A stretch of DNA of 64,000 nt. It comes from Natronincola peptidivorans. GTDB taxonomy: Bacteria > Bacillota > Clostridia > Peptostreptococcales > Natronincolaceae. Positions within the stretch are counted from its first letter, which is position 1. Each line of letters opens with the position of its first letter. Location: assembly GCF_900111615.1 (NCBI RefSeq), contig NZ_FOHU01000013.1:1-64000 (forward strand), in the 5' to 3' direction. The notes below the pieces were generated by a model. It was not told the origin of the DNA, ran no database searches, and saw only the letters and a list, made by a program, of their open reading frames with translations. Of this stretch, positions 8,163 to 17,182 are shown piece by piece. The translations under genes were made by a program, and so were the position numbers.

Positions 8163-8852
8163 ATGAATAAGAGAAGAATTTTGATAGTTGATGATGAGGA
8201 ACATATTTTAGAGTTAATTAGATATAATCTTGAGAAAAGTGGATTTGAGGTGTTGACTAGTGATGATGGAGAAGATGCATTAAAGTTATTAGAAACCACT
8301 GTTGTAGATATGGTAATTTTAGATTTAATGCTTCCTGGAATTGATGGTATAGAGGTATGCAAGCAGATAAGAAGAACAAAAGAATTTGATAAATTGCCAA
8401 TCATCATGTTAACAGCAAAAGGTGAGGAAACTGATAGAATTCTAGGGCTTGAATTGGGTGCAGATGATTATGTTACAAAGCCCTTCAGTATTAGAGAGTT
8501 AACGGCTAGAGTTAAGGCAATTTTAAGAAGAACAGAAGATACCCTTAGCAGTGAAGGAAGAATATTAAAGCTAAAGGATATTGTTCTTGATTTAGAAAAA
8601 CATGAGGTAACAGTAGATGGAGAAATAGTAGAACTTACTCTAAAAGAGTTTGCCCTTTTAAAAATCCTGATGGAGAATAGGGGGAAGGTCTTATCTAGGG
8701 ATGTCTTGCTAGATGAAGTATGGGGTTATGATTACTTTGGCGAAACCAGAACAGTAGATGTTCATATACGCCACTTAAGAAAGAAAATAGGAGATGATGA
8801 AACAATCAAGTATATTGATACCATAAGAGGTATAGGTTATAAAATGAAGTAG
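8163..8852 (+). CDS. phoP: Phosphate-regulon response regulator PhoP/PhoB
   Basis: A 229-residue OmpR/PhoB-type response regulator. The receiver domain spans residues 4-118 with acidic pocket DD10-11, phospho-acceptor Asp54 (VILDLMLPG), Thr84 and Lys106 (TKPF). The winged-helix DNA-binding domain covers about 130-229 and ends VDVHIRHLRKKIG...IRGIGYKM. I chose ATG 8163, six bases after GGAGGT. The kinase gene begins nine bases downstream, and the pst operon follows. When phosphate is scarce the phosphorylated protein should bind TTAACA-type direct repeats, as seen at 10855-10893. The gene symbol rests on family plus context; the closest general names are PhoP in Bacillus and PhoB in other bacteria. 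Confidence 0.9.
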   Translation: MNKRRILIVDDEEHILELIRYNLEKSGFEVLTSDDGEDALKLLETTVVDMVILDLMLPGIDGIEVCKQIRRTKEFDKLPIIMLTAKGEETDRILGLELGADDYVTKPFSIRELTARVKAILRRTEDTLSSEGRILKLKDIVLDLEKHEVTVDGEIVELTLKEFALLKILMENRGKVLSRDVLLDEVWGYDYFGETRTVDVHIRHLRKKIGDDETIKYIDTIRGIGYKMK

Positions 8853-8860
8853 GTGATACC

Positions 8861-10627
8861 ATGCAAAAAAAAATTCTTGCTGTTTTTTTAATTATATTAT
8901 TAGTAGGCATACTGTTAACTGGATTTTTATCTTTAAATCTTATTCGTTCCAGCTACATTAATCAATTAGAAGAGCAGTTAATCACAAATGCTAAATTGAT
9001 TGAAGACTTTATAATAGAAGGTAGAATGAACTTCAATACTCATCAACTCCAACAAAAAATGCAAGATTTGGGGGAAAGAATAGATGCTAGAATAACCATC
9101 ATTGACAGTAGTGGTAATGTTATGGCGGAAACCTTCAAACGAGAGGGGTATTTAGAAAATCATATAGATCGTCCAGAAGTTCAAACTGCCTATAGAGGAG
9201 AGATTGGTAGAAGTATACGATATAGTGATACCTTAAATTTAGATATGCTTTACATTGCATTACCTGTAGAATTAGATGGTGATATGTTTGTTGTTAGGTT
9301 AGCAGTGAATTTATTAGAAATACAAAAAATTAATCAAACACTATTATACTATGTTATAATATCTATCGTCTGCGGGCTTATTATTTCTGCTTTAATAGGT
9401 TATCGTTTTATAGAGAAAATTATGGAGCCAATTAAAAAGATAACAGAGGCATCAAAAGAAATGGCCTTAGGACGTCTAGGGGTTAGAGCCTATGTTAATT
9501 CCAAGGACGAAATTGGAGAACTAGCGGATAATTTTAATCAGATGGCAGATCAGTTACAGGACACAATAAAAAGACTATCTGATAGTAATACGAAATTTAA
9601 AGCACTACTGACTAGTATTATTAGTCCTATCATTGCTGTGGATACTAGAAGAAATATTATATTACTAAATCCTGCAGCTGAAAAACTATTCAGTATTAAC
9701 ACAAAGGATGCTTTAGGTAAACATATTTTAGAAGTTATTAGAAACCATCAGTTGGATGAGGAAATTGAGAGGGCTTTTACTGATAATCAAGAAGTCCCTA
9801 TGGAAATTAAGATAAAAAAACCCAAAGAAAAAACTTTTAAAATCCATTCTAACAAAATTACATTAGAGGATGACCCCACAAAAACAATAGGTCTCGTAAC
9901 ATTAATAGAGGATATAACAGAGATAAGAAAGTTAGAAAAAATCAGGTCTGATTTTGTTGCTAATGTATCTCATGAGTTAAAGACGCCTCTAACATCTATC
10001 AATGGATTTGTGGAAACCTTAAAATCAAAAGATATAGAGGATGAGGAGACAAAGGATAGGTTTTTAGACATTATTGATATAGAAACCCAGAGATTAACGC
10101 GATTAATTGATGACATTTTAACCTTATCAGCAATAGAAAATTCTCAGCACAAAATATTGAAGCAGGAAATATATCCCAGTGAAGCATTAAAGGAAGTTCA
10201 AGAAATAATGAAGCCAATTGCTATAAGCAAGGAAATATCATTAACTTCTATGATAGATTCGAATTTACCAATGCTTTATGGTGACAGAGATTGGTTCAAA
10301 CAAATGGTGATTAATTTAGTAGATAATGCTATTAAATATACACCTAATGGAGGAAAAGTTCAGATAACTGCTTACATGAGACATAAGAATTTGATTATTA
10401 TTGTTAAGGATAATGGAATAGGAATTCCTAAAAAAGACCTTCCAAGGTTGTTTGAAAGGTTTTATAGGGTAGATAAAGCTAGAAGCCGAAGTTATAAAGT
10501 TGGGGGCACTGGTTTAGGTCTAGCAATAGTAAAACATATCGTCTTGTCTTTAAAAGGCAGAATTAAAGTAAACAGTCAGCAAGATAAGGGCTCAGAATTT
10601 ATAGTTATATTACCAATTGAAGAGTAA
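8861..10627 (+). CDS. phoR: Phosphate-regulon sensor histidine kinase PhoR
   Basis: A 588-residue membrane histidine kinase. TM1 is at about residues 5-27 and an extracytoplasmic sensor at about 28-160. TM2 (161-181) is followed by a HAMP linker (185-235) and a PAS domain (about 243-350). The dimerisation helix has phospho-acceptor His371 (VSHELKTPLT). The ATPase domain has N-box NLVDNAIKY, DNGIGIP, RLFERFYRVD and GGTGLGLAIV. This TM-sensor-TM-HAMP-PAS-kinase order is that of Bacillus/Clostridium PhoR. The start ATG lies nine bases after the phoP stop, with AGGTGAT in between. In known systems PhoR activity is restrained by the Pst transporter through PhoU, and both are encoded just downstream. 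A strong terminator follows. Confidence 0.9.
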   Translation: MQKKILAVFLIILLVGILLTGFLSLNLIRSSYINQLEEQLITNAKLIEDFIIEGRMNFNTHQLQQKMQDLGERIDARITIIDSSGNVMAETFKREGYLENHIDRPEVQTAYRGEIGRSIRYSDTLNLDMLYIALPVELDGDMFVVRLAVNLLEIQKINQTLLYYVIISIVCGLIISALIGYRFIEKIMEPIKKITEASKEMALGRLGVRAYVNSKDEIGELADNFNQMADQLQDTIKRLSDSNTKFKALLTSIISPIIAVDTRRNIILLNPAAEKLFSINTKDALGKHILEVIRNHQLDEEIERAFTDNQEVPMEIKIKKPKEKTFKIHSNKITLEDDPTKTIGLVTLIEDITEIRKLEKIRSDFVANVSHELKTPLTSINGFVETLKSKDIEDEETKDRFLDIIDIETQRLTRLIDDILTLSAIENSQHKILKQEIYPSEALKEVQEIMKPIAISKEISLTSMIDSNLPMLYGDRDWFKQMVINLVDNAIKYTPNGGKVQITAYMRHKNLIIIVKDNGIGIPKKDLPRLFERFYRVDKARSRSYKVGGTGLGLAIVKHIVLSLKGRIKVNSQQDKGSEFIVILPIEE

Positions 10628-10629
10628 AG

Positions 10630-10657
10630 AAGATATTCCAAACGGGATATCTTTTTT
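10630..10657 (+). terminator. Terminator of phoP-phoR
   Basis: AAGATATTCC (10630-10639) pairs with GGGATATCTT (10644-10653), one G-T wobble, loop AAAC, then a T-run. It starts three bases after the phoR stop. Confidence 0.85.
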
Positions 10658-10695
10658 AATGTCTAGGGAATCATGTATTTTGATTTACTAGACAT

Positions 10696-10770
10696 GGGGT
10701 GTGCTTACCCTGCGATAGCAGGCGTCGAAAGGGACTAAGTCTCCCTAGCGAAAACATATTGGCGAAGTCA
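10696..10770. other. GC-rich structured intergenic element (three consecutive hairpins)
   Basis: Three small hairpins follow one another: GGGT-GTGCTT-ACCC (10697-10710), CCTGC-GATA-GCAGG (10709-10722, sharing CC with the first, so mutually exclusive with it), and AGGGA-CTAAGTC-TCCCT (10730-10746). GCGAAAACATATTGGCGAAG comes next. The stretch is clearly richer in G+C than its surroundings and lies between the phoR terminator and the pstS promoter. It could be a repeat-family relic, a transposon end or a small structured RNA. No known riboswitch consensus fits that I can recall. Confidence 0.4.
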
Positions 10771-10854
10771 AGTTTGTACGTTTGATACAAAATACAAATT
10801 GTAGTAACCACAATTTATGCTATTCTTTCTAAAATATAATAGAAGTTAATACAT

Positions 10855-10909
10855 TTAACAAAACCATAACATTCTATTAACTGCTTCTTAACCAATCTAT
10901 CCGTATAAA
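10855..10909 (+). promoter_or_regulatory. Pho box and promoter of pstS
   Basis: Four six-base units TTAACA, ATAACA, TTAACT and TTAACC at 10855, 10866, 10877 and 10888 are separated by exactly five bases each. This is the direct-repeat PhoP-binding pattern of Bacillus. They end ten bases before a -10-like TATAAA (10904-10909), with no good -35, as expected for a promoter activated by phosphorylated PhoP. Confidence 0.85.
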
Positions 10910-10969
10910 TCAGTACAATAAGCTTGTAAGTAACTAAGAGAATTTTATTATACGAAAGGGGATTTAATA

Positions 10970-11881
10970 ATGAAGAAGTTAGTATTATTACTTGTATTAG
11001 TAATGGTAGCAACCTTTGTTTTAGTAGGCTGTGGAGGTAGCACAGCGTCAGATCAGCCAAGTGATGGAAACAATGTAAGCTTAGAGGATAAAAATGGTAA
11101 AAACAGTGTAGACTTCAGCAAGCTTGTACAAGTTAGAGGATCAGATACAATGGTAAACTTAGGGCAGCAATGGGCAGAGGTTTTTATGGACAATTACCTT
11201 GAAGCGCAGATTGCTGTAACAGGTGGTGGTTCAGGTACAGGAATTGCTGCTTTGATTAATGGAACTGTGGATATTGCTCAAGCTTCAAGACAAATTAGAG
11301 ATGCAGAAATACAACAAGGAAAAGACAATGGTATAGATATTGTAGAGCATGTAACAGGAAGAGATGGAATTGCTATCATAGTCAATAATGATAATCCTGT
11401 ACAAGAATTAACACTAGCAGATTTAAAAGCTATATATACTGGGGAAAAATCAAATTGGAAAGACTTCGGTGGAAATGATGGAAATATTACATTATACTCT
11501 AGAGAATCTAACTCAGGTACCTATGCTTTCTTTAAAGAATTTGTTTTAGAGGATGAAGAATATGCAACACATTCTAATTTAATGCCTTCTACACAAGCAA
11601 TTGTTGAAGGAGTTATGCAAGACGTCAACGGTATTGGATATATTGGGCTAGGGTATTTAAGTAATGCTGTTGAAGCTGTTGCAGTATCAGCAGATGGCAA
11701 TAGTGAAGCAATCTTGCCGTCAATATCAACCGTTCAATCAGGAGATTACCCTGTAGCGAGACCATTATTCTTATATACAGCTGGAGAACCAAAAGGAGTG
11801 GTGGAGCTATACATGAACTTCATTATAGGTAACGAAGGACAAAAAATTGTAGAGGATACTGGATTTATCCCAATAAACTAA
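10970..11881 (+). CDS. pstS: Phosphate ABC transporter substrate-binding lipoprotein PstS
   Basis: A 303-residue periplasmic-type phosphate-binding protein anchored as a lipoprotein (signal ending LVGC with lipid-acceptor Cys21). Motifs of the PstS fold are clear: VRGSDTMVNLGQQWAE near residue 56, VTGGGSGTGIAALINGTVDIAQASR (phosphate-binding loop) near 84, and YSRESNSGTYAFFKE near 178. The ATG has GAAAGGGGAT upstream. A Pho box stands about 60 bases before the start. A stem-loop at 11944-11968 separates it from pstC, which could let pstS mRNA accumulate over the membrane genes. It captures phosphate outside the membrane and passes it to PstCA. Confidence 0.93.
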   Translation: MKKLVLLLVLVMVATFVLVGCGGSTASDQPSDGNNVSLEDKNGKNSVDFSKLVQVRGSDTMVNLGQQWAEVFMDNYLEAQIAVTGGGSGTGIAALINGTVDIAQASRQIRDAEIQQGKDNGIDIVEHVTGRDGIAIIVNNDNPVQELTLADLKAIYTGEKSNWKDFGGNDGNITLYSRESNSGTYAFFKEFVLEDEEYATHSNLMPSTQAIVEGVMQDVNGIGYIGLGYLSNAVEAVAVSADGNSEAILPSISTVQSGDYPVARPLFLYTAGEPKGVVELYMNFIIGNEGQKIVEDTGFIPIN

Positions 11882-11943
11882 ATTGTAATTCAAGACTAAA
11901 TAGCAAAGTAATGTCACAGGATATATGATTAAAGAGGTCATAG

Positions 11944-11968
11944 GCGGATAGTAGGCTTTACTGTCCGC
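11944..11968 (+). other. Intercistronic stem-loop between pstS and pstC
   Basis: GCGGATAGTA and TACTGTCCGC form a ten-base-pair stem (one G-T) with loop GGCTT. No T-run follows, so it looks like a processing or stabilising hairpin rather than a full terminator. The rest of 11882-12137 shows nothing else clear. Confidence 0.55.
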
Positions 11969-12137
11969 TGATCTTAATTATAGTCACAATGTGTTTGTTT
12001 TCTGTGGGGACAGAAAAACAAAGATAAGACAATTTTGCAGTTTAAAACATTAATATATTTTTGATCGTTTAAGATACAGATTACTGTAGTTGATGTTAAT
12101 AGATGAGTAGAGCTTATATAGATTGAGAGGTGTTAAA

Positions 12138-13076
12138 ATGACTGACATAACAATGGAATTAGTAAAGAAAAAGAAAGGAAAAGCTTTAAAAAAGAATATA
12201 AAGAATAGTATGGGTGAATATATTATTGAAAAATTCATTTTTATTTTAGGAATCACATCTATAGCTATTATTGCTTTGATTTTTCTATTTTTATTTCGTT
12301 CAGGGATACAATTATTTAATGATATTACCCTACAGGAATTTTTATTCGGTAGGTACTGGTTTCCGATTTCAGTAAACCCTCAATATGGTATTTTACCCTT
12401 AGTAGCGGGGACATTAATGGTGACTTTAGGAGCTGTCTTTATTTCCGTCCCCCTAGGTATTGGAAGTGCCATCTTTATTGCTGAGGTGGCACCACCCAAA
12501 ACCAAGACGGTATTAAAGGTTATTATAGAATTTTTGTCAGCCATACCATCGGTTGTATTAGGATTTCTTGGAATTGTCTTTTTATCTAGTTGGATTAGGG
12601 TAACTTTTCACTTGTCATCTGGATTTACTGTGTTAACTGGTTCAATTCTGGTATCTTTTATGGCATTACCAACGATTATTAGTATATCCGATGATGCCTT
12701 AAATGCATTGCCTCAGGAATACCATGAAGCATCTTTTGCCTTAGGAGCCACAAAATGGGAAACCATTCTTCATGTTCTTGTGCCAGCGGCTTCCTCTGGA
12801 ATTATTGCAGCTGTAATGCTGGGAGTTGGTAGAGCCATTGGAGAAACCATGACTGTGATGATGGTGACAGGAAATGCAGCTCAGATTCCAAATTCATTTT
12901 TAGTATCAGGCAGGACAATGACTGCCACTATAGCAGCGGAAATGGGAGATACTGTAAGAAATGGCACCCACTATCATGCGTTATTTGCAGTAGGAATTGT
13001 ATTATTCTTGATGACCAGTATCATTAATTTTATTGCAGATTTTGCACTTTCTCATGGGAAAAAGGAGGCAAGATAA
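12138..13076 (+). CDS. pstC: Phosphate ABC transporter permease PstC
   Basis: A 312-residue permease with six predicted membrane segments, the first near residues 35-58. The coupling loop has the binding-protein-dependent permease signature EYHEASFALGATKWETILHVLVPAASSGI. I chose ATG 12138, seven bases after GAGAGG; an upstream TTG at 12123 lacks a ribosome site. It is immediately followed by pstA, whose GTG start touches this gene's stop, so the two are translationally coupled. With PstA it forms the membrane channel of the high-affinity phosphate transporter. Confidence 0.93.
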   Translation: MTDITMELVKKKKGKALKKNIKNSMGEYIIEKFIFILGITSIAIIALIFLFLFRSGIQLFNDITLQEFLFGRYWFPISVNPQYGILPLVAGTLMVTLGAVFISVPLGIGSAIFIAEVAPPKTKTVLKVIIEFLSAIPSVVLGFLGIVFLSSWIRVTFHLSSGFTVLTGSILVSFMALPTIISISDDALNALPQEYHEASFALGATKWETILHVLVPAASSGIIAAVMLGVGRAIGETMTVMMVTGNAAQIPNSFLVSGRTMTATIAAEMGDTVRNGTHYHALFAVGIVLFLMTSIINFIADFALSHGKKEAR

Positions 13077-13922
13077 GTGAATAAAAAAATAGAAGAGGGA
13101 GTTGTCTTTAGCATATTAAGCTTTATCACAATGATAGTGGTGATACCAACCTTATTGATAATTGGTTATATCCTACTAAAAGGAATCGGAACAATCAATT
13201 GGGAGTTCCTAACAGCTATGCCAAGACAAGGGATGAGGGCAGGAGGGATTTATCCCGCCATTATTGGAACATTATATCTAGTTATTGGAACCATCCTCTT
13301 TGCTCTACCATTAGGAGTTGGTTCAGGCATCTATCTAACTGAATATGCAAAACAAGGTATGTTGTCTAGAATAATACGTTTAGCAATTCTAAATTTGGCA
13401 GGAGTGCCTTCTGTAGTCTATGGGCTGTTTGGTTTAGGTTTATTTGTACTATTCTTAGGATTTGGATCTTCCATATTAGCAGGGTCTCTTACACTAGCCT
13501 GCTTGATTTTGCCCATTGTTATTACTGCATCTGAGGAAGCATTAAAAAGTGTTCCAATAAGTTATAGAGAAGCCTCCTTGGCATTGGGAGCATCAAAGTG
13601 GCAAACTATTCAAAATGTTGTACTTCCCCATGCGATGCCAGGAATCTTGACAGGAGCCATATTAGGGATTGGAAGAGCAGCAGGGGAAACGGCCCCCATC
13701 TTATTAACGGTAGCTGCTTTCTTTTTACCCAGATTACCAAAGTCCTTATTTGATCAAGTAATGGCACTGCCATATCATTTATATATTATTTCAACACAAG
13801 TGCCAAACATGCCAGAGGAGATAAAATATGGAACTGCTCTTGTATTATTAGGAATCGTAGGGTTATTCTACATGATAGCAACATCAATTCGAATAAAATT
13901 TAAGATAAGTAATAGAGCTTAA
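13077..13922 (+). CDS. pstA: Phosphate ABC transporter permease PstA
   Basis: A 281-residue permease with six membrane segments and the coupling-loop signature [32 protein letters not shown]-like pattern near residue 165. The GTG start directly abuts the pstC stop, and the ribosome site AAAGGAGG lies inside the pstC end. Partner of PstC in the phosphate channel. The ATPase gene pstB begins 25 bases later with its own AAGGAGG. Confidence 0.93.
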   Translation: MNKKIEEGVVFSILSFITMIVVIPTLLIIGYILLKGIGTINWEFLTAMPRQGMRAGGIYPAIIGTLYLVIGTILFALPLGVGSGIYLTEYAKQGMLSRIIRLAILNLAGVPSVVYGLFGLGLFVLFLGFGSSILAGSLTLACLILPIVITASEEALKSVPISYREASLALGASKWQTIQNVVLPHAMPGILTGAILGIGRAAGETAPILLTVAAFFLPRLPKSLFDQVMALPYHLYIISTQVPNMPEEIKYGTALVLLGIVGLFYMIATSIRIKFKISNRA

Positions 13923-13947
13923 TGCAGACAAGTTAAGGAGGATAAGA

Positions 13948-14700
13948 ATGAAAAAGATTTCTATAAAAGACTTAAACTTATATTATAGAGATTTTCAAGC
14001 TTTAAAGGACATCTCTTTAAATATAGACGCAAAAAAGGTAACGGCTTTGATTGGACCTTCAGGCTGTGGGAAGTCAACCTTCTTAAGGAGCTTAAATCGC
14101 ATGAACGACCTTATTGACGGGGTACGAGTTGAAGGTAGAGTTGAACTAGAAAACCACGATATTTATCATAAGGATGTGGATGTGGTTACATTGAGAAGCC
14201 GTATTGGAATGGTTTTTCAAAAACCTAATCCTTTTCCAAAGTCGATTTATGAAAATGTAGCTTATGGTCCGAAACGTCATGGAATAAAAAATCGAAAGCA
14301 GCTAGATGAGATTGTAGAAAAAAGCTTGAAAAAAGCCGCCTTATGGGATGAGGTGCAGGATAGATTGAATAAATCAGCCTTAGGACTTTCTGGAGGACAG
14401 CAGCAAAGGCTCTGTATTGCAAGGGCCTTGGCAATGGAGCCTGAAGTATTATTAATGGATGAACCAACATCGGCTTTAGACCCCATCGCCACAGCAAAGA
14501 TTGAAGAACTGATTACAGAGTTGAAAAAAGAGTATACTATCGTTATTGTAACCCACTCGATGCAGCAGGCAGCCAGAATCTCAGATGAAACCGCCTTTTT
14601 TTTAATGGGTGAGCTAGTAGAAATGGACCAAACTCAAAGAGTTTTTACCACCCCAAGGGATCAACGTACTGAAGATTATGTAACAGGAAGATTTGGTTAA
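13948..14700 (+). CDS. pstB: Phosphate ABC transporter ATPase PstB
   Basis: A 250-residue ABC ATPase. Walker A is GPSGCGKST (about residues 36-44), the Q-loop lies at [19 protein letters not shown], the signature is LSGGQQQR, Walker B is [11 protein letters not shown], and the H-loop is VTHSMQQA. The [14 protein letters not shown] and DGVRVEG patterns are characteristic of PstB. It drives phosphate import through PstCA. The end of the gene overlaps a possible early start of phoU, but a better phoU start lies just downstream. Confidence 0.95.
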   Translation: MKKISIKDLNLYYRDFQALKDISLNIDAKKVTALIGPSGCGKSTFLRSLNRMNDLIDGVRVEGRVELENHDIYHKDVDVVTLRSRIGMVFQKPNPFPKSIYENVAYGPKRHGIKNRKQLDEIVEKSLKKAALWDEVQDRLNKSALGLSGGQQQRLCIARALAMEPEVLLMDEPTSALDPIATAKIEELITELKKEYTIVIVTHSMQQAARISDETAFFLMGELVEMDQTQRVFTTPRDQRTEDYVTGRFG

Positions 14701-14716
14701 GGATGGAGGAATTAAG

Positions 14717-15367
14717 ATGCGAAGTCAATTTAAAAATCAATTAAAAAATTTGAATGTTAAGCTTTTGAAAATGGGGGCTATGGTGCAGGAAATAATTGAA
14801 GTTTCCATAAAAGCCTTAGCTAATCAGGATTTAGAAGCTGCAAAAAAGGTCTATTTAATGGATGATAAAATAGATGAATTAGAATTAACGATAGAAAATG
14901 AATGCATGAGGCTATTAGCATTACAACAGCCTATGGCAAGGGATTTAAGGGTGATTAGTACCATAATGAAAATCATTACAGATTTAGAACGGATGGGGGA
15001 TCATGCAGTAAATATTGCGAAGGTAACATTGGAGATTGGGAGTGAACCATTGATTAAGCCCCTAATTGACATCCCTAAGATGGCCAGACTTTCAGAGGAT
15101 ATGGTTAGCAAGAGTTTAGATGCCTTCATGAAGGCGGATATTCAATTGGCAGAAGACGTAGCTCATGATGATGAAGCAGTGGATGATATTTATGAAGCTA
15201 TTTATACAGAACTACTAGAAATGATGATAGAAGATCAAAGCATAATAAAGCAAGCTACTAACCTATTGTTTATAGGAAGAGATTTAGAGAGAATAGCAGA
15301 TCACGCTACCAATATCGGAGAAAGGGTTATTTATATGGTTACAGGAGAGAGGGTAGAAATTAATTAA
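14717..15367 (+). CDS. phoU: Phosphate signalling protein PhoU
   Basis: A 216-residue all-helical protein made of two PhoU repeats, each with an ExxxD-type metal motif (RVISTIMKIITDLERMGDHAVNIAK in the first half, NLLFIGRDLERIADHATNIGE in the second). I chose ATG 14717, seven bases after GGAGG (14705-14709); a start at 14693 would overlap pstB. PhoU links Pst transporter state to PhoR and limits Pho-regulon activity when phosphate is plentiful. It is the last gene of the operon; no clear terminator follows. Confidence 0.93.
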   Translation: MRSQFKNQLKNLNVKLLKMGAMVQEIIEVSIKALANQDLEAAKKVYLMDDKIDELELTIENECMRLLALQQPMARDLRVISTIMKIITDLERMGDHAVNIAKVTLEIGSEPLIKPLIDIPKMARLSEDMVSKSLDAFMKADIQLAEDVAHDDEAVDDIYEAIYTELLEMMIEDQSIIKQATNLLFIGRDLERIADHATNIGERVIYMVTGERVEIN

Positions 15368-15686
15368 GGTTTTTAAATATGAGTAAATCATCAGAAGGTT
15401 TTTCTGTTTAATTTTTGGCAAGGATTAATGAGAACAATCTCTTTGTTCTGTGAAGAAAGAATCCTGTTTAAAGTCTAGCACAAAATAAAAACTACTCTCG
15501 CTATAGTTCAACGTATTCTATCATCTTTACAGACATAGGGACAGGGACTTGTTTGATTTCAAGCCTTTCTCTACTTTTAGCATGTTATTCTTCGTTATGA
15601 GGTTGAAAATGTTATAAAGAAATGATACAGTTTAATATAGAATGGAATAATATGTTAATTAATAAGTGAAAGGGGTGCTCCTCATA
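15368..15686. other. Intergenic gap, nothing clear
   Basis: About 320 AT-rich bases between phoU and the diguanylate cyclase gene. I see no convincing open frame, terminator or operator. The cyclase promoter presumably lies near its right end. Confidence 0.4.
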
Positions 15687-16850
15687 ATGGCAAATATCAG
15701 AAAACATGACATATCCTTACTTGGAGAATTTGTGGACAAGAATCTTGAAAAAGAATTTTTTTATTATGATATGAAACGTTATGCCAAAGTGGTAGGACCT
15801 ATTGCACTTATATATGGAGTAGTATTCATGTTGTTTCTTATATCTGATTATTTTGCCATTGAGGATTCTTTTTCCTTTACGATGATATTACTCATTAGGA
15901 CAGTATTTCTAATCATTTCTTTAATTGTATATTTAGCTGTAAAAAAAATAGATAAATATGATAATTTAGCATACTTCATTACAGTGTTTGAGATTTTGGC
16001 TATTATTGGTTTTTTAGTAATAATAAATTATTATGAGGCTATTACACTATTATCCTACTTTAGTGTAATGATTATAACATTAGCTATCTATATTACACCC
16101 AATAAGCTTATCTATACTCAGGCAGTATCTGTTCTGCTCAGTATTAGTTATTTTATATTTCATGCTAAACATATAGAGGGGATGGAAACACCTTTATTTT
16201 TGAAAATTGTTGCATATAATATTGTTTTAATTATCTATTGTAATATAGGAGCTTATCTAACCAATTCTTATAAAAGAAAGCAGTTCCTACATAGCAAGAA
16301 ACTGCTAAGATTGTCAATAACTGACCCTTTGACAGGTATCTACAACAGATCGAAATTTAATCAAGAACTAAATCAACGTATAGATTATTGTAATAGGAAT
16401 AAGACTCCTCTATCTCTTGTTCTGTTTGATATAGATGATTTTAAAAAAGTCAATGATAGCCATGGTCATTTAGCTGGTGATGGTGTTATGCAAAACATAA
16501 CATCAACAATAAAGAAAGCAATAAGGCAAACTGACATTTTTGCCAGGTGGGGGGGAGATGAATTTGTAATACTTCTTCCTAATACTGATATCCATCAGGC
16601 TATGGAAATCTTGGAACGATTGAAGCTTTGCGTCCTAGAAAGCAAATGGCATAAGGTAGAGAATATTAGCTGTAGCTTTGGATTAGTAGCACTAAGAAAA
16701 GATGAAAATGCTGAATCCTTGCTGCAAAGAGCAGATAAGCTTCTTTACAATGCTAAGGATTATGGGAAGAATGCTATAGTATGTGAGACTGTTGAAATAG
16801 GAGAAGAGATAAATACAGATGCTTCCACAAGCTCTCCTAGGCTGTGCTAG
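15687..16850 (+). CDS. Membrane diguanylate cyclase (GGDEF)
   Basis: A 387-residue protein with about six membrane helices in the N-terminal half (residues about 30-200), then a GGDEF domain of about 170 residues. The domain starts at SITDPLTGIYNRSKF and has the substrate-binding DIDDFKKVND and catalytic WGGDEF motif near residue 285. I see no RxxD inhibitory site just before the motif (the sequence reads RQTDIFARWGGDEF, and RQTD itself fits RxxD five residues before, so feedback inhibition is possible). I chose ATG 15687, nine bases after AAAGGGGTG. It makes cyclic di-GMP in response to an unknown membrane signal. It stands alone. Confidence 0.88.
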   Translation: MANIRKHDISLLGEFVDKNLEKEFFYYDMKRYAKVVGPIALIYGVVFMLFLISDYFAIEDSFSFTMILLIRTVFLIISLIVYLAVKKIDKYDNLAYFITVFEILAIIGFLVIINYYEAITLLSYFSVMIITLAIYITPNKLIYTQAVSVLLSISYFIFHAKHIEGMETPLFLKIVAYNIVLIIYCNIGAYLTNSYKRKQFLHSKKLLRLSITDPLTGIYNRSKFNQELNQRIDYCNRNKTPLSLVLFDIDDFKKVNDSHGHLAGDGVMQNITSTIKKAIRQTDIFARWGGDEFVILLPNTDIHQAMEILERLKLCVLESKWHKVENISCSFGLVALRKDENAESLLQRADKLLYNAKDYGKNAIVCETVEIGEEINTDASTSSPRLC

Positions 16851-17182
16851 AATTAGCCGCCTGAGGGTAGTAATGAATCTTTAAAGATTGAAGATACAAG
16901 ATTCTCTATCGCCTTTTAGAGCAATAAAAACATCAAGAAACTAATTGCCATACAGTCTGATGTAGCCTAGTATAGAAATAGGCATTTTGCACACTGAATT
17001 AAAAGCACGGTGCTAAGAAGCAGTATCTCCTAGGACTCCTTTTAACAATAATAAAATTGGACTTTGCACCATAGCATGAATCTTAATGAAAATGCAAGTA
17101 ATTTATTGACTGAATATATTGGCTTAACTTGTCTTTATAAAAGAAGCATAAGCAAGTAGTTTCCAAAAGAGGAGGAGAAAAC
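16851..17182. other. Intergenic gap, nothing clear
   Basis: About 330 bases without a convincing gene. GGAGGAG (17170-17176) serves the following phosphofructokinase. Short inverted stretches occur, but none with terminator form. Confidence 0.35.

Noticed and set aside
16981-17060. T-box or riboswitch before the phosphofructokinase
   Set aside because: Short inverted stretches exist, but no T-box core or terminator/antiterminator pair was found.
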